Source: Sipunculus nudus (Eukaryota; Annelida; Sipuncula; Golfingiida; Sipunculidae). Taken from it: 64,000 nucleotides of DNA. Shown one piece after another: positions 32,596-45,200 of the stretch. Every line of letters begins with the position of its first letter. Within the stretch, counting starts at the first letter, position 1. The translations under genes were made by a program, and so were the position numbers. The stretch spans positions 36,417,956-36,481,955 of the forward strand of contig CM049318.1 in NCBI GenBank assembly GCA_026874595.1, in the 5' to 3' direction. Under the pieces are notes generated by a model. The model was not told where the DNA came from and did not search any database. It saw nothing but the letters and a program-made list of their open reading frames with translations.

Positions 32596-32977
32596 ATGCC
32601 AGAGCTTATGCCGTTCGATCTGCTAGGAACACAGCATCTTCTTGGAGAAAAAAAACTGACTCTATATTTACGAAGGCAAGTCATCAGGTATGAAGACTAT
32701 AATATCACTAGATTTTTTTATAACTATATGTATAAGCAAACATCAATGAGATTAACCTAGCATTTCTTGATTTCGAGGTGATATATGATCAACAGAAAAA
32801 AGACATCTGAATGATGATAGCCATAACAGTACATATTTACTTACAGATCGATTTTATCTCATTGTTTTATACATTGGATAATTAATATTGTTATTTAAAC
32901 GCCCTCTAAAACATTTACACATAGTATCTGTCACTGTAATTCATTAACTGATACTTCATTATACATACATATAAAGA

Positions 32978-33013
<36 letters not shown>

Positions 33014-33235
33014 CAATAATCATGAAAACAAAACATATTAATATAGAAATTTCCTTTCTTTCGTTTATGGTTTAGGAAGAGGGTGCAGAGGAGACTGAAG
33101 TGTGCATCAAGTAAGAAGGTGATATTCACAAGGCTGAAAATGTCAGCATCATCATGGATGGGATGCGGGTTGCAGAGTGTGCAGACAGAAACATACAAGC
33201 CAAGAACTGTAAACAACAGGAAACAAGTTATTTAA
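32596..33235 (+). CDS. Hypothetical spliced small ORF inside the palindrome-flanked element (83 aa)
   Basis: Exon 32596-32687 (acceptor ttttacag|ATGCC, donor CATCAG|gtatga, phase 2) joins exon 33076-33235 (acceptor gtttag|GAAGA) in an intact frame from ATG to TAA. The product would be rich in Lys/Arg (MPELMPFDLLGTQHLLGEKK start; RKRVQRRLKCASSKK). An upstream donor-like site TTTT|gtgagt lies at 32,341. A downstream exon from 33802 (tttcag|GAAAT) carries AATAAA at 33847-33852. No homologue is recognised. It could equally be a non-coding transcript or chance. Confidence 0.25.
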
Positions 33236-33637
33236 TGATGACACTGTAAAATTTCACTTCAATCCATTCTGGGTGGACATTCATACCTAAATCTTATTGA
33301 TAAATACCTATAGTTTCTGGTGAAAAGCATGTTGATATACATGTATTTATCCATTTAATGAGATCGATAATTTGTTTTATTTTCTTTGTACTGCAGATTA
33401 AATGGTTACCTAGACACTGATAAATAGCAGCGTAATTTTCATTAGAACAACAAGTAGTACTTTCACTTACATTTTCATTTGCAAACAAACCCCAAAATAC
33501 CCAACTGAAACTGGTTTTCTTCCATGCTATAACTTTAGAAGTTACCATTCAGCCACCGATTTTATTTTGTTTACTGAACATATCAGCAACAGGACATATT
33601 GGTACATGCACCTGTAGACAATTACGTGACCTAATGT

Positions 33638-33640
33638 CTT

Positions 33641-33693
<53 letters not shown>
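33638..33693. repeat. (TA)n microsatellite
   Basis: About 27 TA units inside the palindrome-flanked element. Confidence 0.95.
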
Positions 33694-33698
<5 letters not shown>

Positions 33699-33965
33699 TA
33701 AATTACTCATGGTCAAAACCCAGATTTGTTCAGTGTCTCACTATATATTTCATAAACGGTAATCCCAAATTCCAAAATGTCTCTTTTGATATTTGTTTCA
33801 GGAAATCAAGGTCTGTAACATATGTGTTGTACTTAATTCTTAATACAATAAACTCATTTGATAACAACATTTTCTATTTTATATTGCATGATGCTGATGC
33901 ACATGGTGTATGGTTATGTATGGTAGATGCCAATTGTGTCCTATATTAAAGTAAACCTTTTGTCA

Positions 33966-34391
33966 AAACAACACAAGTTACTTGTGTAAAATATAACACA
34001 AGATTGTGTTACGAATAACAAAATATCTTGTGTTAATTTAACACAAAAATTTGTAATGTCTAACACAAATTTGTTTTACCTTTAACAATAGTATATTGTG
34101 TTAATTTAATACAAGATTGTTTTACTTTTAACACAACTAGATTGTGTCATTATAACACAAGTTTGTGTTACCTTTAACACAAGTATATTGTGTTAATTTA
34201 ACACAAGAATATGTTACATTTAACACAAGAGAGTTGTGTTATATTTAACCCAATCTTTTGTCAAACTGGGTTTGACACAAGTTCTTGTGTTGTTTTAACA
34301 CAAGTTGACGCTGTTCATATAAGACACAAGCACTTGTGTTTGAGGAACACAAGTTTGTGTTATTTTTAACACAAGGGGATTTAGAGTGCAT
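33966..34391. repeat. Right palindrome array
   Basis: More than 12 imperfect palindromes of the form AACACAAG-n-CTTGTGTT at 20-35-bp spacing. Confidence 0.85.
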
Positions 34392-35053
34392 AACGAAATA
34401 GTTTCTCTTGCCGACACAACTTGCATGGACCCCTTATAGCTGTCAATTATTATTTCGCAATAAAACTTAATTTCTGATTTTTATCTGAAAATAGCCTGTG
34501 CCCTTTTTATGAGGTGTTATGGAATAAGGTTTTTGTTTTCTCTAGATGAAGACACGATTTATAAATAATTTAATCTACTCAATATTGAGTTTCTTGACGT
34601 CTACTTGGGCAATTACTGTCCTGTCAACTCTGAACCTGTGTGTAATGTAAACCTTTTGCTTATTTCATCTGAATTTGTTTTTAACATTTTGATTTTTGTC
34701 TTTTAACTTGCAGATTTCGTAATGCTTGGATGAGTTCTCCACCATAAGGAAAAAAAAGATCAATCATTCAAACAGCAATCCCCCACAACATCGCGCCAAT
34801 ACTAACATGTAACAAACATGCCTTTATTCGTTCGGACCGTTCGTATTTTGTCGTTAACCATGCGTATCATTTCCATTAAAAAAGGCATAAATATAAATGA
34901 ACACCTCTTAGACACACCCAAATATCCTGAATGCAGGCGGGCAGCCAGGATATACGGAAGGGAGTGTGTCCGGGGGGGGGGGGGGGGGCTCGAGCGGGGT
35001 TAGGCAAGGGGGATACAGCATATCCGCTACCAAAGGATTGCATATATATATAA

Positions 35054-35097
<44 letters not shown>

Positions 35098-37820
35098 TTC
35101 CTCCATTTTATATCCTAAGTCGGAGGGAGGAGGGAGGGGGGCCATGACCCCTGTGGCACCCCCTACATACGCCCCTGTGAATGTTTGCTATATTGCATGC
35201 GGACGTGATACGGACGGGTATCGCCCCGCTCAAATGAACTTATATTTCACCGCAAAAGCTTTATATTGAGTCAATCATCAAAGCATGGCCCCTGCGGCAC
35301 GTGCAGACTAAAATGCTAAGTAGTTGCTATATCACAAAAGGAAAAACTGACCAGGTTAAAATTTACCATGGAGGACTAAATCTGTAAAGTTGATGCTTCT
35401 TTAAATGTATATGTCGTAAGATGTGATTTAAAAGTTGTGTGGCACATTTGGCCTTTGATTGAACGTGGTATAGAGTTCCACAGGAATCGGGCCGCGACTG
35501 CATAAGCTCTCTGTCCATACCCATATTGGTATCTTGGTATACGATAAGTTGGTTTGGATGGGTTGATCGTAGCTCCCTTGGTGAAAACAGTGACACAATA
35601 ACTCCGTGATGTATGTGGAACGAATGAAGATCTTCCAGTGTTTCAGATATATTGGCATCTCTAGATGTTTTAGTTGAGAATCCTTGCTGCTGCGTTTTGA
35701 AGTCTCTGTTATATATTTAGTAGTTCAAAAAGTAAGGAGTTGTAGTTGTCTTATCTGGAGCTAATGAAAGCATGTATGATTTTCCAAGTGGCATCCCTGG
35801 TAAGAAAGCTATTGATGGGACTGATATTCCTGAGATGGAAATAGCACATCGAGCAGATGTTTCTGACATAACATTCCATATTAACACATTCTTAATACAT
35901 ATAAAGCGATTACATTTATAGATATATGACCAACAATGTGTAAGTCCAATTAGATGGAATTATCCAAACGAGGTAGTCATGTCATAAATGGTTTTCACAT
36001 AAGAAATGAAGAACCGTTTTAAACTCAACAGATGGAAATGATTTCAAATCTCGGAAACCATCTCTCGAACTCTGCGCAAGTAATGTACTTCAAAATACAC
36101 GAGTTGCAGCCAGTGGCGTCCATTTGTGTTCCAGAGGGGGGGGGGGGGGGGAGGGGGAGGGGGGTGACATGCAGGCGAATGGTGAGGAAACGTTTTTATA
36201 GACTCTTACAAATATTGAAATATTACATTGTTCAAATTATATTTACATATAATGAATGTCTGAAGCTTAATATATATTGAATATTACAACAAAGTAAGTA
36301 TAATATTTTTTTAAATTAAAGTTTTCGGTATATGTTAATACTAACCCAGACTCATATTACATATTTTAGACTACTGGGTCACACCAACTGCAGGTAGTTG
36401 TTTCTATTGGCTGGGGTGATAACTCCCCTCGTAAAACTTGTGTGCACAATAAAAAAGTATGGATGAGGTCATTGAAAATAATTTATAACTCATCTGTCAA
36501 TGCTGATCCACCAAGCAGATAGGCGAAGTGTATCATTCTCATTAATTGAAATATTTTATTAGAAGTGTAAAATTTTACTCTCTGAATAACAGTTGGACGA
36601 TTATATTGATCATTCCCACTTGCTGAAAAGTGGGGATATATATTTACATTTTATGACTTTGCGCTTGGCTTGTTGTGGCATCTACAGATATCTTCACAAA
36701 ATTCGCTTCTATAGTTTTCTTTACGAATTATCGGAGGCCAAATACCTGGATTTTTTTTTCGTTGGTAAGGGAGCCGATGCGGGCCCTAACTGCATGGCTG
36801 AGGTAAACCTGGCCGGCTGGAGCCACTATACTCAATTTTTTCGTTTATCAATACAACAACTAAAGTTATGCGTAGACTCATCTATTACAACACTATTAAC
36901 TGTACAAAAGTATCCAATCCATATAAAATGACATACTTTGTTAACCTTATATGCATTTATGTATCACCTAAATTATTTTTAAATCTTGAATTTAAACTGG
37001 ACAATTTAAATATCTTTAAATAATATACAGATTCTGATAATGAACCGAATGTAGGATTTTCAATAAATTTGTAATTGGGCTCTTTAATTCAAAATGTATC
37101 AAATACATTATAAAATTTAAATAACCCTGAGATATCTCCTTTCTTGAAGTGATCTGCAAGGGAATTTAGATCACTATCTATATTCGAATGTGTTTAAACT
37201 GAAATTTCATTGTTTTCGCTGCAGAGGTAAATTTACAGCCAGTTATTCACTTACTTTTTTATAGACATTATATGATTTTTGGCTTGCTCTGACATATTAG
37301 TGAATTTTAGGTAATTCCTGTTAAGAAAAGTTCTCCGTGAACCTCTGTTATGCCTCTGTGACCGATGTATATATAAGCTTGTTAATCAACAGGCTTTTAG
37401 TAAACACAGAAGATACGCCAATGTTGATAAACACAAAAAATATAAGGAAGTTGAAAGGCCACCAGTTGCAAAACGCACTTTGCAAAATTCTAGTTCGTCT
37501 GACTTGTCACCAGATGTCCTTTGTGCATGTGTTTGCCCCCCCCCCACATGTCCTAAACACGTGGATATAAACAAATATGAAAGAATACTTTAACAGATGT
37601 CAAAGAAGGAATAAAATGATACATCTGCAGTCTTACAAACAAATATTCCAAACAAATGTATTTTCAATATGTTATTTTGGTAAACGAAATATCAAAATCA
37701 AATCAATGCTCCACATGAAGTAACCGACTCCATTTCATATTTACATTGATTTCTTTGTAAACAATTATTCTTGCAACATAGGAACTCTGTAAAACCACCA
37801 GTAATAAAGGTAAAAAAATG

Positions 37821-37860
<40 letters not shown>

Positions 37861-38050
37861 GGCATATAAATGAAAAGTAGGTGTAATCAAGACTTCGTCA
37901 AATATGATTGGAATAAGACCTTAAAATATAATATGTTATATGTTATTTATATATTTTATTATCTAATATATTATATAATAAAGCATACAGTTGTAAACGT
38001 TCACAATCCACAAAGTAAAATATGTGGTCTGCTTTGATGCATAAACATGT
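34392..38050. other. Gene-poor stretch upstream of the SRD5A3-like gene
   Basis: Holds the LINE fragment at 35376-35870, (TA)n at 35,041-35,093 and 37,829-37,857, and poly-G tracts at 34,973-34,988 and 36,137-36,150. No functional gene was seen. Confidence 0.55.
35376..35870 (-). mobile_element. Decayed LINE reverse-transcriptase 3' fragment (CR1/Jockey-like clade)
   Basis: The minus strand, read with two or more frameshifts and stops, gives CYFHLRNISPINSFLTRDAT, HAFISSR*DNYNSLLFEL, QRLQNAAARILN, SPRELRSTHPN, YGYGQRAYAVAARFLWNSIP and TTFKSHLTTYTF. These are the standard C-terminal blocks of non-LTR retrotransposon ORF2 (YxLRxI, SRxDYxNxLL, LQxxQNAAAR, FxxxAxxLWNSLP, FKxxLKT). The terminal stop is at 35376. 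In-frame stops and frameshifts show it is dead. Confidence 0.85.
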
Positions 38051-38155
38051 ACCGGTATATGATACATAGTCACAGACCATGACCACCGGTATATGATACA
38101 TAGTCACAGACCATGACCACCGGTATATGATACATAGTCACAGACCATGACCATG
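38051..38155 (+). repeat. 34-bp tandem repeat, 3 copies, upstream of SRD5A3-like gene
   Basis: ACCGGTATATGATACATAGT plus CACAGACCATGACC starts at 38051, 38085 and 38119. It ends about 190 bp before the start codon, so it may lie in the promoter or 5'UTR. Confidence 0.9.
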
Positions 38156-38347
38156 TGCCTTCACGTACTATACACGGTACCCTCACACATGCACAGGGCG
38201 TAAACACGGCCTGCATGTTCCGGACGCCTGCACCCAGTGACCTTCACTAGTTAATCATTGACTGACTGGAATGCTTGAATTCACGGGTCAGCCTTCATCG
38301 AACGCAAGGAACTGTACCCGTGTGTAGCCCAATCTGCAGACACAGCC

Positions 38348-38502
38348 ATGGATCTGAGCTTGCTGGCATCCTTCTGGGCTGTGCACGCGCTGCTGTACCT
38401 GGTGACGTTGGTGTATCACTCCGCCACCGGTCAGTGCTTGGACAAGGTCGCTGGGGAGCGAAGCCCGGATGAGAAAATCCCGTTTTACCACGTCAGGCGA
38501 AG
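38348..38502 (+). CDS. SRD5A3: SRD5A3-like exon 1
   Basis: ATG in GCCATGG; MDLSLLASFWAVHALLYLVT is an N-terminal membrane segment. The donor GCGAAG|gtggga in phase 2 was chosen because it gives the only workable phase for exon 2. Confidence 0.85.
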
Positions 38503-39881
38503 GTGGGAGGGGTTTATATTACCTGAACCCGCTGTTATGCTGTTCCCCGTGTGCAACTATCTCTGTCTTTGTTGTACATGATAACTAATGATTTAACATG
38601 TTTGGTTTAATTTGTAGGCTTTTATGAGAGAGTTTGCCAAAATGATGCACAAGGGTTTTATTTTTCATCCATCCATTCAGTCTGTCAGTTTGTATGTCTT
38701 TGTGAAAGATGCATGTCTTTTTTTTTTTTGCAAGCCAGTTGAAATTCTTAGAAGACGGGAAGTTTATTTCATCTATCAGCGCAGATATGTATATGTGCAT
38801 ATACGTGTATATGTTAGCGTGATGGCACATGTTAATCGTGCATATGTTTATATACTGAGGGAGTCAAATTTCACACACACACAGTCACATATATATATAT
38901 TATATTTAAGTTTGTTAAGTTAGAGTCTCGGGTTGTTACATATATACCACCACTGAATGTTTACATATTGTTTACATATATACGGGTATTATATTCCATA
39001 ATTTTAAAATACTATTATATTTAGTTATACAACAACGAAACGAATTTCAATAACATTTTCTTTATAATATATGAAAGGATACACCTTCATACGGCAGTAT
39101 ATATTTATATATTTATTGAGATACACTGGTAAAATGGAATGTACAATGGCACACTTGAGTTATATGTAAAGAGTTGCATACATACCCGTGAAACACCTTA
39201 AGCTTCTGTTTATTAAATCATCAAAGAGCAATTTATATAACATTTCTATATATTGACGTGGGAATTTGGAACAATGAATCCTCCACACACATCTGTTTAT
39301 TTCTCTCCAATTATTAAATGTATAAACTATACCTACAGTTATATAATGTTGGTTTATTCTTTTACATACAACATACCATATGACAACAACCCCCCCCCCC
39401 CCCTCCCATCGGTCTTAAACCCTCCCTCTCCGGTTATCCGCAAGTGAGCAGTAATACTCAGAGCAGAATGACTCATATAGGCTATAAAGCCTGAATATTG
39501 AGTAAATCTATTACCTGACTATTACCTGACTATCTATTATTATGACTGTTATGGCTGGCTAGTAATAGGGATGGGGTACAAGTATAAAGTTGATTAAGGT
39601 TTAGATCAGTGATCTAGAACTAATAGTGTGCCCTGAATTTCGGCTTTTGAAAAATCAGCTATATTGGAAATCTTGAGATAACAGAAAATATCTAGTTAAT
39701 ATTACTAGGTAAAGCACGCATGCTCTACGAGTCGGTCCTTTTTGTCACATGTAAAGTTATATAAAAATGAACTGTCTAAAGCGTAATGTATATATTCTTG
39801 TAACAATGGATGAAAAACAACTTGAAATTGGAATATTGTGTGGAATGTGTTTTCATTCGCGCACACACACACACACACACA

Positions 39882-39943
<62 letters not shown>

Positions 39944-41744
39944 TCCCAGGTTCATTCGTGCATAAGTGAATGAAAATTTGTGAATACACCCTGATGGCAT
40001 TCCTGAAACCGGTGCCATTTCCGGATCCACACCAAAACCTAATCGATTCTCCCTTGACCCATTATCCAAATACCCTGAAAATTTCATGAGATTCCTTTCA
40101 AGATTGCGTGAGTATTTCTTACAAACGCACGCACACACACATACAAACACCCACACGCACAATGAAACGAACGGGGATAAATGCATATCCTGCTAGCGGA
40201 GGCAAAAATGACAAGCAGCTTGTATACTAAGTACGCCGTGCTCATATTGAAATTGTACACGATTATTAGCATGTGTGTGTTAATTTTGACAACCCGGCCC
40301 AGAACACACATCTTGACCCGATTCGATGATTCCCTAAATTTATTTATCTATCTATTTATTTTTTATTTTGTTTATTTATTTATTTATTTTTTTACTTAAG
40401 GGACCATCACTTTTACTTCCCTGGGTTCATCTTCCTGGTGTCGCTTATATGGACATCTGTGGCGGCCTATTGTTTCGGATCGCCACCAGGGGGCTACACC
40501 AAGCAGGCTCTGGACGCATTCACCCAACCTGACCATGAGTCAACCGGTAAGAGATGACGAGGCATGGAGCCCACTTATACATCTTTGTAAATACATTACC
40601 AAAATCAAATTAAATTAAATATTCTGCAAAACTAGAATTTGAAAACGAAAACGGATAACAAAAAAAATTGTAACAAAAGTTGTTTAACATTTTGTTTTGA
40701 AGCACGGGGTTAAAAAATGGAAAATACCTTCAAATTTGCTTTCCATAAGAAGCGTCTAATGTCATATTCAAACGATATAACAGGGTGTCCTGTGGCAGAT
40801 ATTCTTGAATGAAATTGTTTGTCTATTTATCTAAACACTTTAGCAGTTTTACCAGTAGAAAGTGAATAAAAAGTTATCAAATGTAGACCCCTGTTTTAAA
40901 GTTTCGCTTGATTTCAGACCTTTCAGTTCAATTTGGGGCAATTTTCAAATTGCATCCGTATAGGCCCAATCTGCTTCAGCAACCTATATCCACATGTTTA
41001 TTTGAATGTTTTTTTTTTGTTTTTGTTTTTTTTTTATTAGGGGAGGGGGCAATAGTTTGGAAAAGCTACAAACGACAATGACTAATATGATATCATAGAA
41101 TATTGGATAACCAATGAACAGTACAATTTGCTACATTTTGGACTCACTCCCTGATCTTACAGATTAGATGTGTTACTCGATTAGAAGATGCCTTTACATT
41201 GCAAGTCGACTTTGTTTTATAGTTTTTACATGAAACTGTCCAAGCAGGAACTGTTTTTGTACGTAACCAGTTACCGTGACCTATAGGTCTGAAATGTTGT
41301 GCTGCATAGACTTTCTTTTGATATTTTTTAAATTATTTTGGTTTAATAAACACTTTTTAAGAAAGGTATTTTGTATCCTTGTGTTCAAATAGATTTGTTC
41401 CCCAGATTGCTATTGAAACTTTTGTTTAAATAATACTTTTTTACCAGTTGATAAAACAAGTTGTGGGTTTATATATCTGATATAGGAGGTTATTTGTTCT
41501 ACATTTGCCTGCCGCCCTTGACTAGTACCTATTCACTCATGGCTTCAGCGAACGCACCTTTGTGGCAAAGACTTTGGCTAAGAGTCTTGGGGCAGAAGGC
41601 GGTCAGGACGGGACGTGAACCCACAACCTTGCGGTCACAAGTCCAGCGCGCTAACTTTAACAACTACACAGTTTGACATAGACTGGTGGAACAGAGCATG
41701 GCCTCTTTCGAACTTAGCAATCAGGGAAACAAAATAATACACGC

Positions 41745-41798
<54 letters not shown>

Positions 41799-42235
41799 TC
41801 TGTATGTTAGAGTCATGTATAATGTTACCCTTCCGCCAGATGGCGTTTTGACTCAAAACGGTCCTCTTCCTGTTAGGCACGGTGGGACGGCTGGGACTAC
41901 TTGTCTCAACTATCTACCTTTGAATTAAAAAAATTGTAACATTTCGAGGAAACACCTTCCGTTTACTATTCACATGCGTATGTGTATAATATATTACTTA
42001 TTCCGTGAAAACCTTCCTTGCCCCCAAAAAACACCCATGTTTATGTAACTTGCCTTGAAACAATTTTTATCCAACCTGAACGAACCAAATTACCCTCTTC
42101 ACTACACGTATACCTACACCGCTATAGTGTATTTAGAAGTCCCGGTGCATTGTGGGTGGCAGATATTGACGCCAACAAATCCTTAACAGAAGAGTTGTAC
42201 TCTTGTGAGTCGGATTCTGGCATTGTGGTATAAAG

Positions 42236-42282
<47 letters not shown>

Positions 42283-45200
42283 TGCACACCCACACATTTG
42301 TTTACGTGTGTCATCGTGTTGAGCCTGTCCGCCACTGCAGGATATAGCAGGAAATATTATGACAGCATACTCTTTAAATCGGTGCGTCAAAAGGATAGAA
42401 TAAAAATATGAAAAAAAGGACTAGACACTGGGCATAAATATCTGTACTCAATTCTGTTTCAGATTCGCTCTCACTGCTGCTTGGCCAGCTCGCATTCCTT
42501 GCCTACCTGTGTCGCCGCCTGTATGAAATGTCGTCCATCAGCATATACTCCCGCCGTCAGTCGCTAAGCATTCTGGGATGGCTGTGGTCGTTTGCTATCA
42601 CCTTCTTTACCGTACTGACTCTAGGAACTGGTGGGCCAAGTCTCACTAAGGGTGAAGGTATTTGTTTAATATATTATTATATAATATCTTAAAGATCAGT
42701 TTAACCGACCGAAACGTGTCAACTGGACTTTCAATGTCACTGAAAGAAACATCAAAGGAAAAGATTACGGTAATGTTTTATCAAGCTATATAACACCTAA
42801 AATATAATTGTACAGGAGCGGATCCAGTGAGGGTCCAGAGGGTCCCGGTATTTCAACATATTACTGAGAGTTGTCTGTTCTAGTAGTCATGTATATACAT
42901 TTTTGTGTTCATAATTTATAAATGAATAAAAAGAAATATACGCACTACCGAAAAAAAACATGCATGTGCACGTCTAAAGTTTATGAATTTTATGAATATA
43001 TGTACGATTTACCTATATCTTTTGGTTTCAGAAAGAGCGTTAAAAGCCCTAAATGTATGTGAATCAAGTAAAATGTCCTCTTTGTAGCCTGCTTCAGTGT
43101 ATGGGATCTAAATTGGTACCACGTGGTCGGAGCAGCGATCTATATTATTGCGTCCAAAATACAAAATGATGCCTTCGTCAAGCTTGCGAAACTGAGAAAA
43201 AACCGAGCAGGTACGGAGATGTGCTAAACATACCTAAACACAGCTAAACATACATAAACACAGCTAAACGTACCTAAACACAGCTTAAAATACATAAACA
43301 CAGCTAACAATACATAAACACAGCTAAACGTACTTAAAATACCTAAACACAACTAAACATACCTAAACATAGCTAAACGTACCTAAACACAGCTAAACGT
43401 ACATAAACACAGCTTAAAATACCTAAACACAGCTAACCATACCTAAACACAGCTAAAAATACCTAAACACAGCTAAACATACCGAAACACAGCTAAACAT
43501 ACCTAAACACTGCTAAACATATAAAAACACAGCTTAACGTACCTAAACACAGCTTAAAATACCTAACCACAGCTAAACATACCTTAACATACCTTAACAT
43601 ACCTAAACACAGATAAAATACCTTAACATACATTAACATACCTAAACACAGATAAAATACCTAAACACAGCTAAACGTACCTTGACACAGCTAAAATACC
43701 TAAACACTGCTAAACATACCTAAACACTGCTAAACATTCATAAACACAGCAAAACGTACCTTAACACAGCTTAAAATACCTAAACACTGCTAAACATACC
43801 TAAACATTCTAAACATATCTAAACACAGCTTAACGTACCTAAACACAGCTAAACATACCTAAACATGCCTAAACCTACCTTAACATGCCGAAACATACCT
43901 AAACACAGCTAAATATACCTTATCACAGCTAGAAATACCTATACACAGCTTAAAATACCTAAACACAGCTAAACATATATTAACACAGCTAAACATACCT
44001 TAACACAACTAAAAATACCTGAACACAGCTAAACATAGCTTTACACAAGTAAACATACCTAAACAAAGCTCAATATACATAAACACAGCTAAACAGATGT
44101 TAACACAACTAAACATACCTTAACACAGCTAAACATACCTTAACACAAGTAAACATACCTAAACACGGCTTAACATACCTAAATACATGTAAACATACCT
44201 AAACACAGCTAAACATATCTAAACACAGCTTAACATACCTTAACACAGCTAACCATTTTTAAACACAGCTAAACGTACCTAAACACAGCTAAACATACCT
44301 TAACACGGCTAAACACACCTTTACACAGCTTAACTTACCTAAACACAGCTAAACATACCTTAACACAGCTAAACATACCTAAACACAGCTAAACATACCT
44401 GAACACAACTTAACATACCAAAATACAGCTTAATATACCTAAACACAGCTAAACATCCATAAACACAGCTTAAAATACCTAAACACTGCTAAACATACCT
44501 AAACACAGCTTAACTTATTTAAACAGGCCTTACCTACCTAAACACAGCTAAACATATATTAACACAGCTAAACATACCTTAACACAGCTAAAAATACCTG
44601 AACACAGCTAAACATACCTTTACACAAGTAAACATACCTAAACACAGCTAAACATACCTAAACAAAGCTCAATATACATAAACACAGCTAAACATATGTT
44701 AACACAATTAAACATACCTTAACACAGCTAAACATACCTTAACACAATTAAACATACCTAAACACGGCTTAACATACCTAAATACATGTAAACATACCTA
44801 AACACAGCTAAACATATCTAAACACCGCTTAACATACCTTAACACAGCTAACCATATTTAAACACAGCTAAACGTACCTAAACACAGCTAAACATACCTT
44901 AACACGGCTAAACACACCTTTACACAGCCTAACTTACCTTAACACAGCTAAACATACCTTAACACAGCTAAACATACCTATCACAGCTAAACATACCTAA
45001 ACACAACTAAACATACCAAAATACAGCTTAATATACCTAAACACAGCTAAACATCCATAAGCACAGCTTAACATACCTAAACACAGCTTAACTTATTTAA
45101 ACAGGCCTAACCTACCTGAACACAGCTAACATACCTTAACATACCTTAACGTACCTGGACAAAATTAAACACTGCTAAACATACCTAAACACAGCTTAAC

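Larger units (their letters stand above)
31849..34391. mobile_element. Candidate transposon with terminal arrays of CACAAG palindromes
   Basis: Left end CACTGTAAATCTCTTTGTGT and the reverse complement of the right end CACTCTAAATCCCCTTGTGT align. ATAAC occurs next to both ends, a possible 5-bp duplication. The left arm (to ~32,005) and right arm (from ~33,966) consist of spaced short palindromes such as AACACAAGATCTTGTGTT. The ~1.96-kb middle is not repetitive and has exon-like signals. Not assigned to a known family. Confidence 0.6.

Noticed and set aside
36593-36931. 112-codon plus-strand open frame.
   Set aside because: No recognisable domain, no promoter or polyadenylation context, and composition like the surrounding AT-rich DNA.
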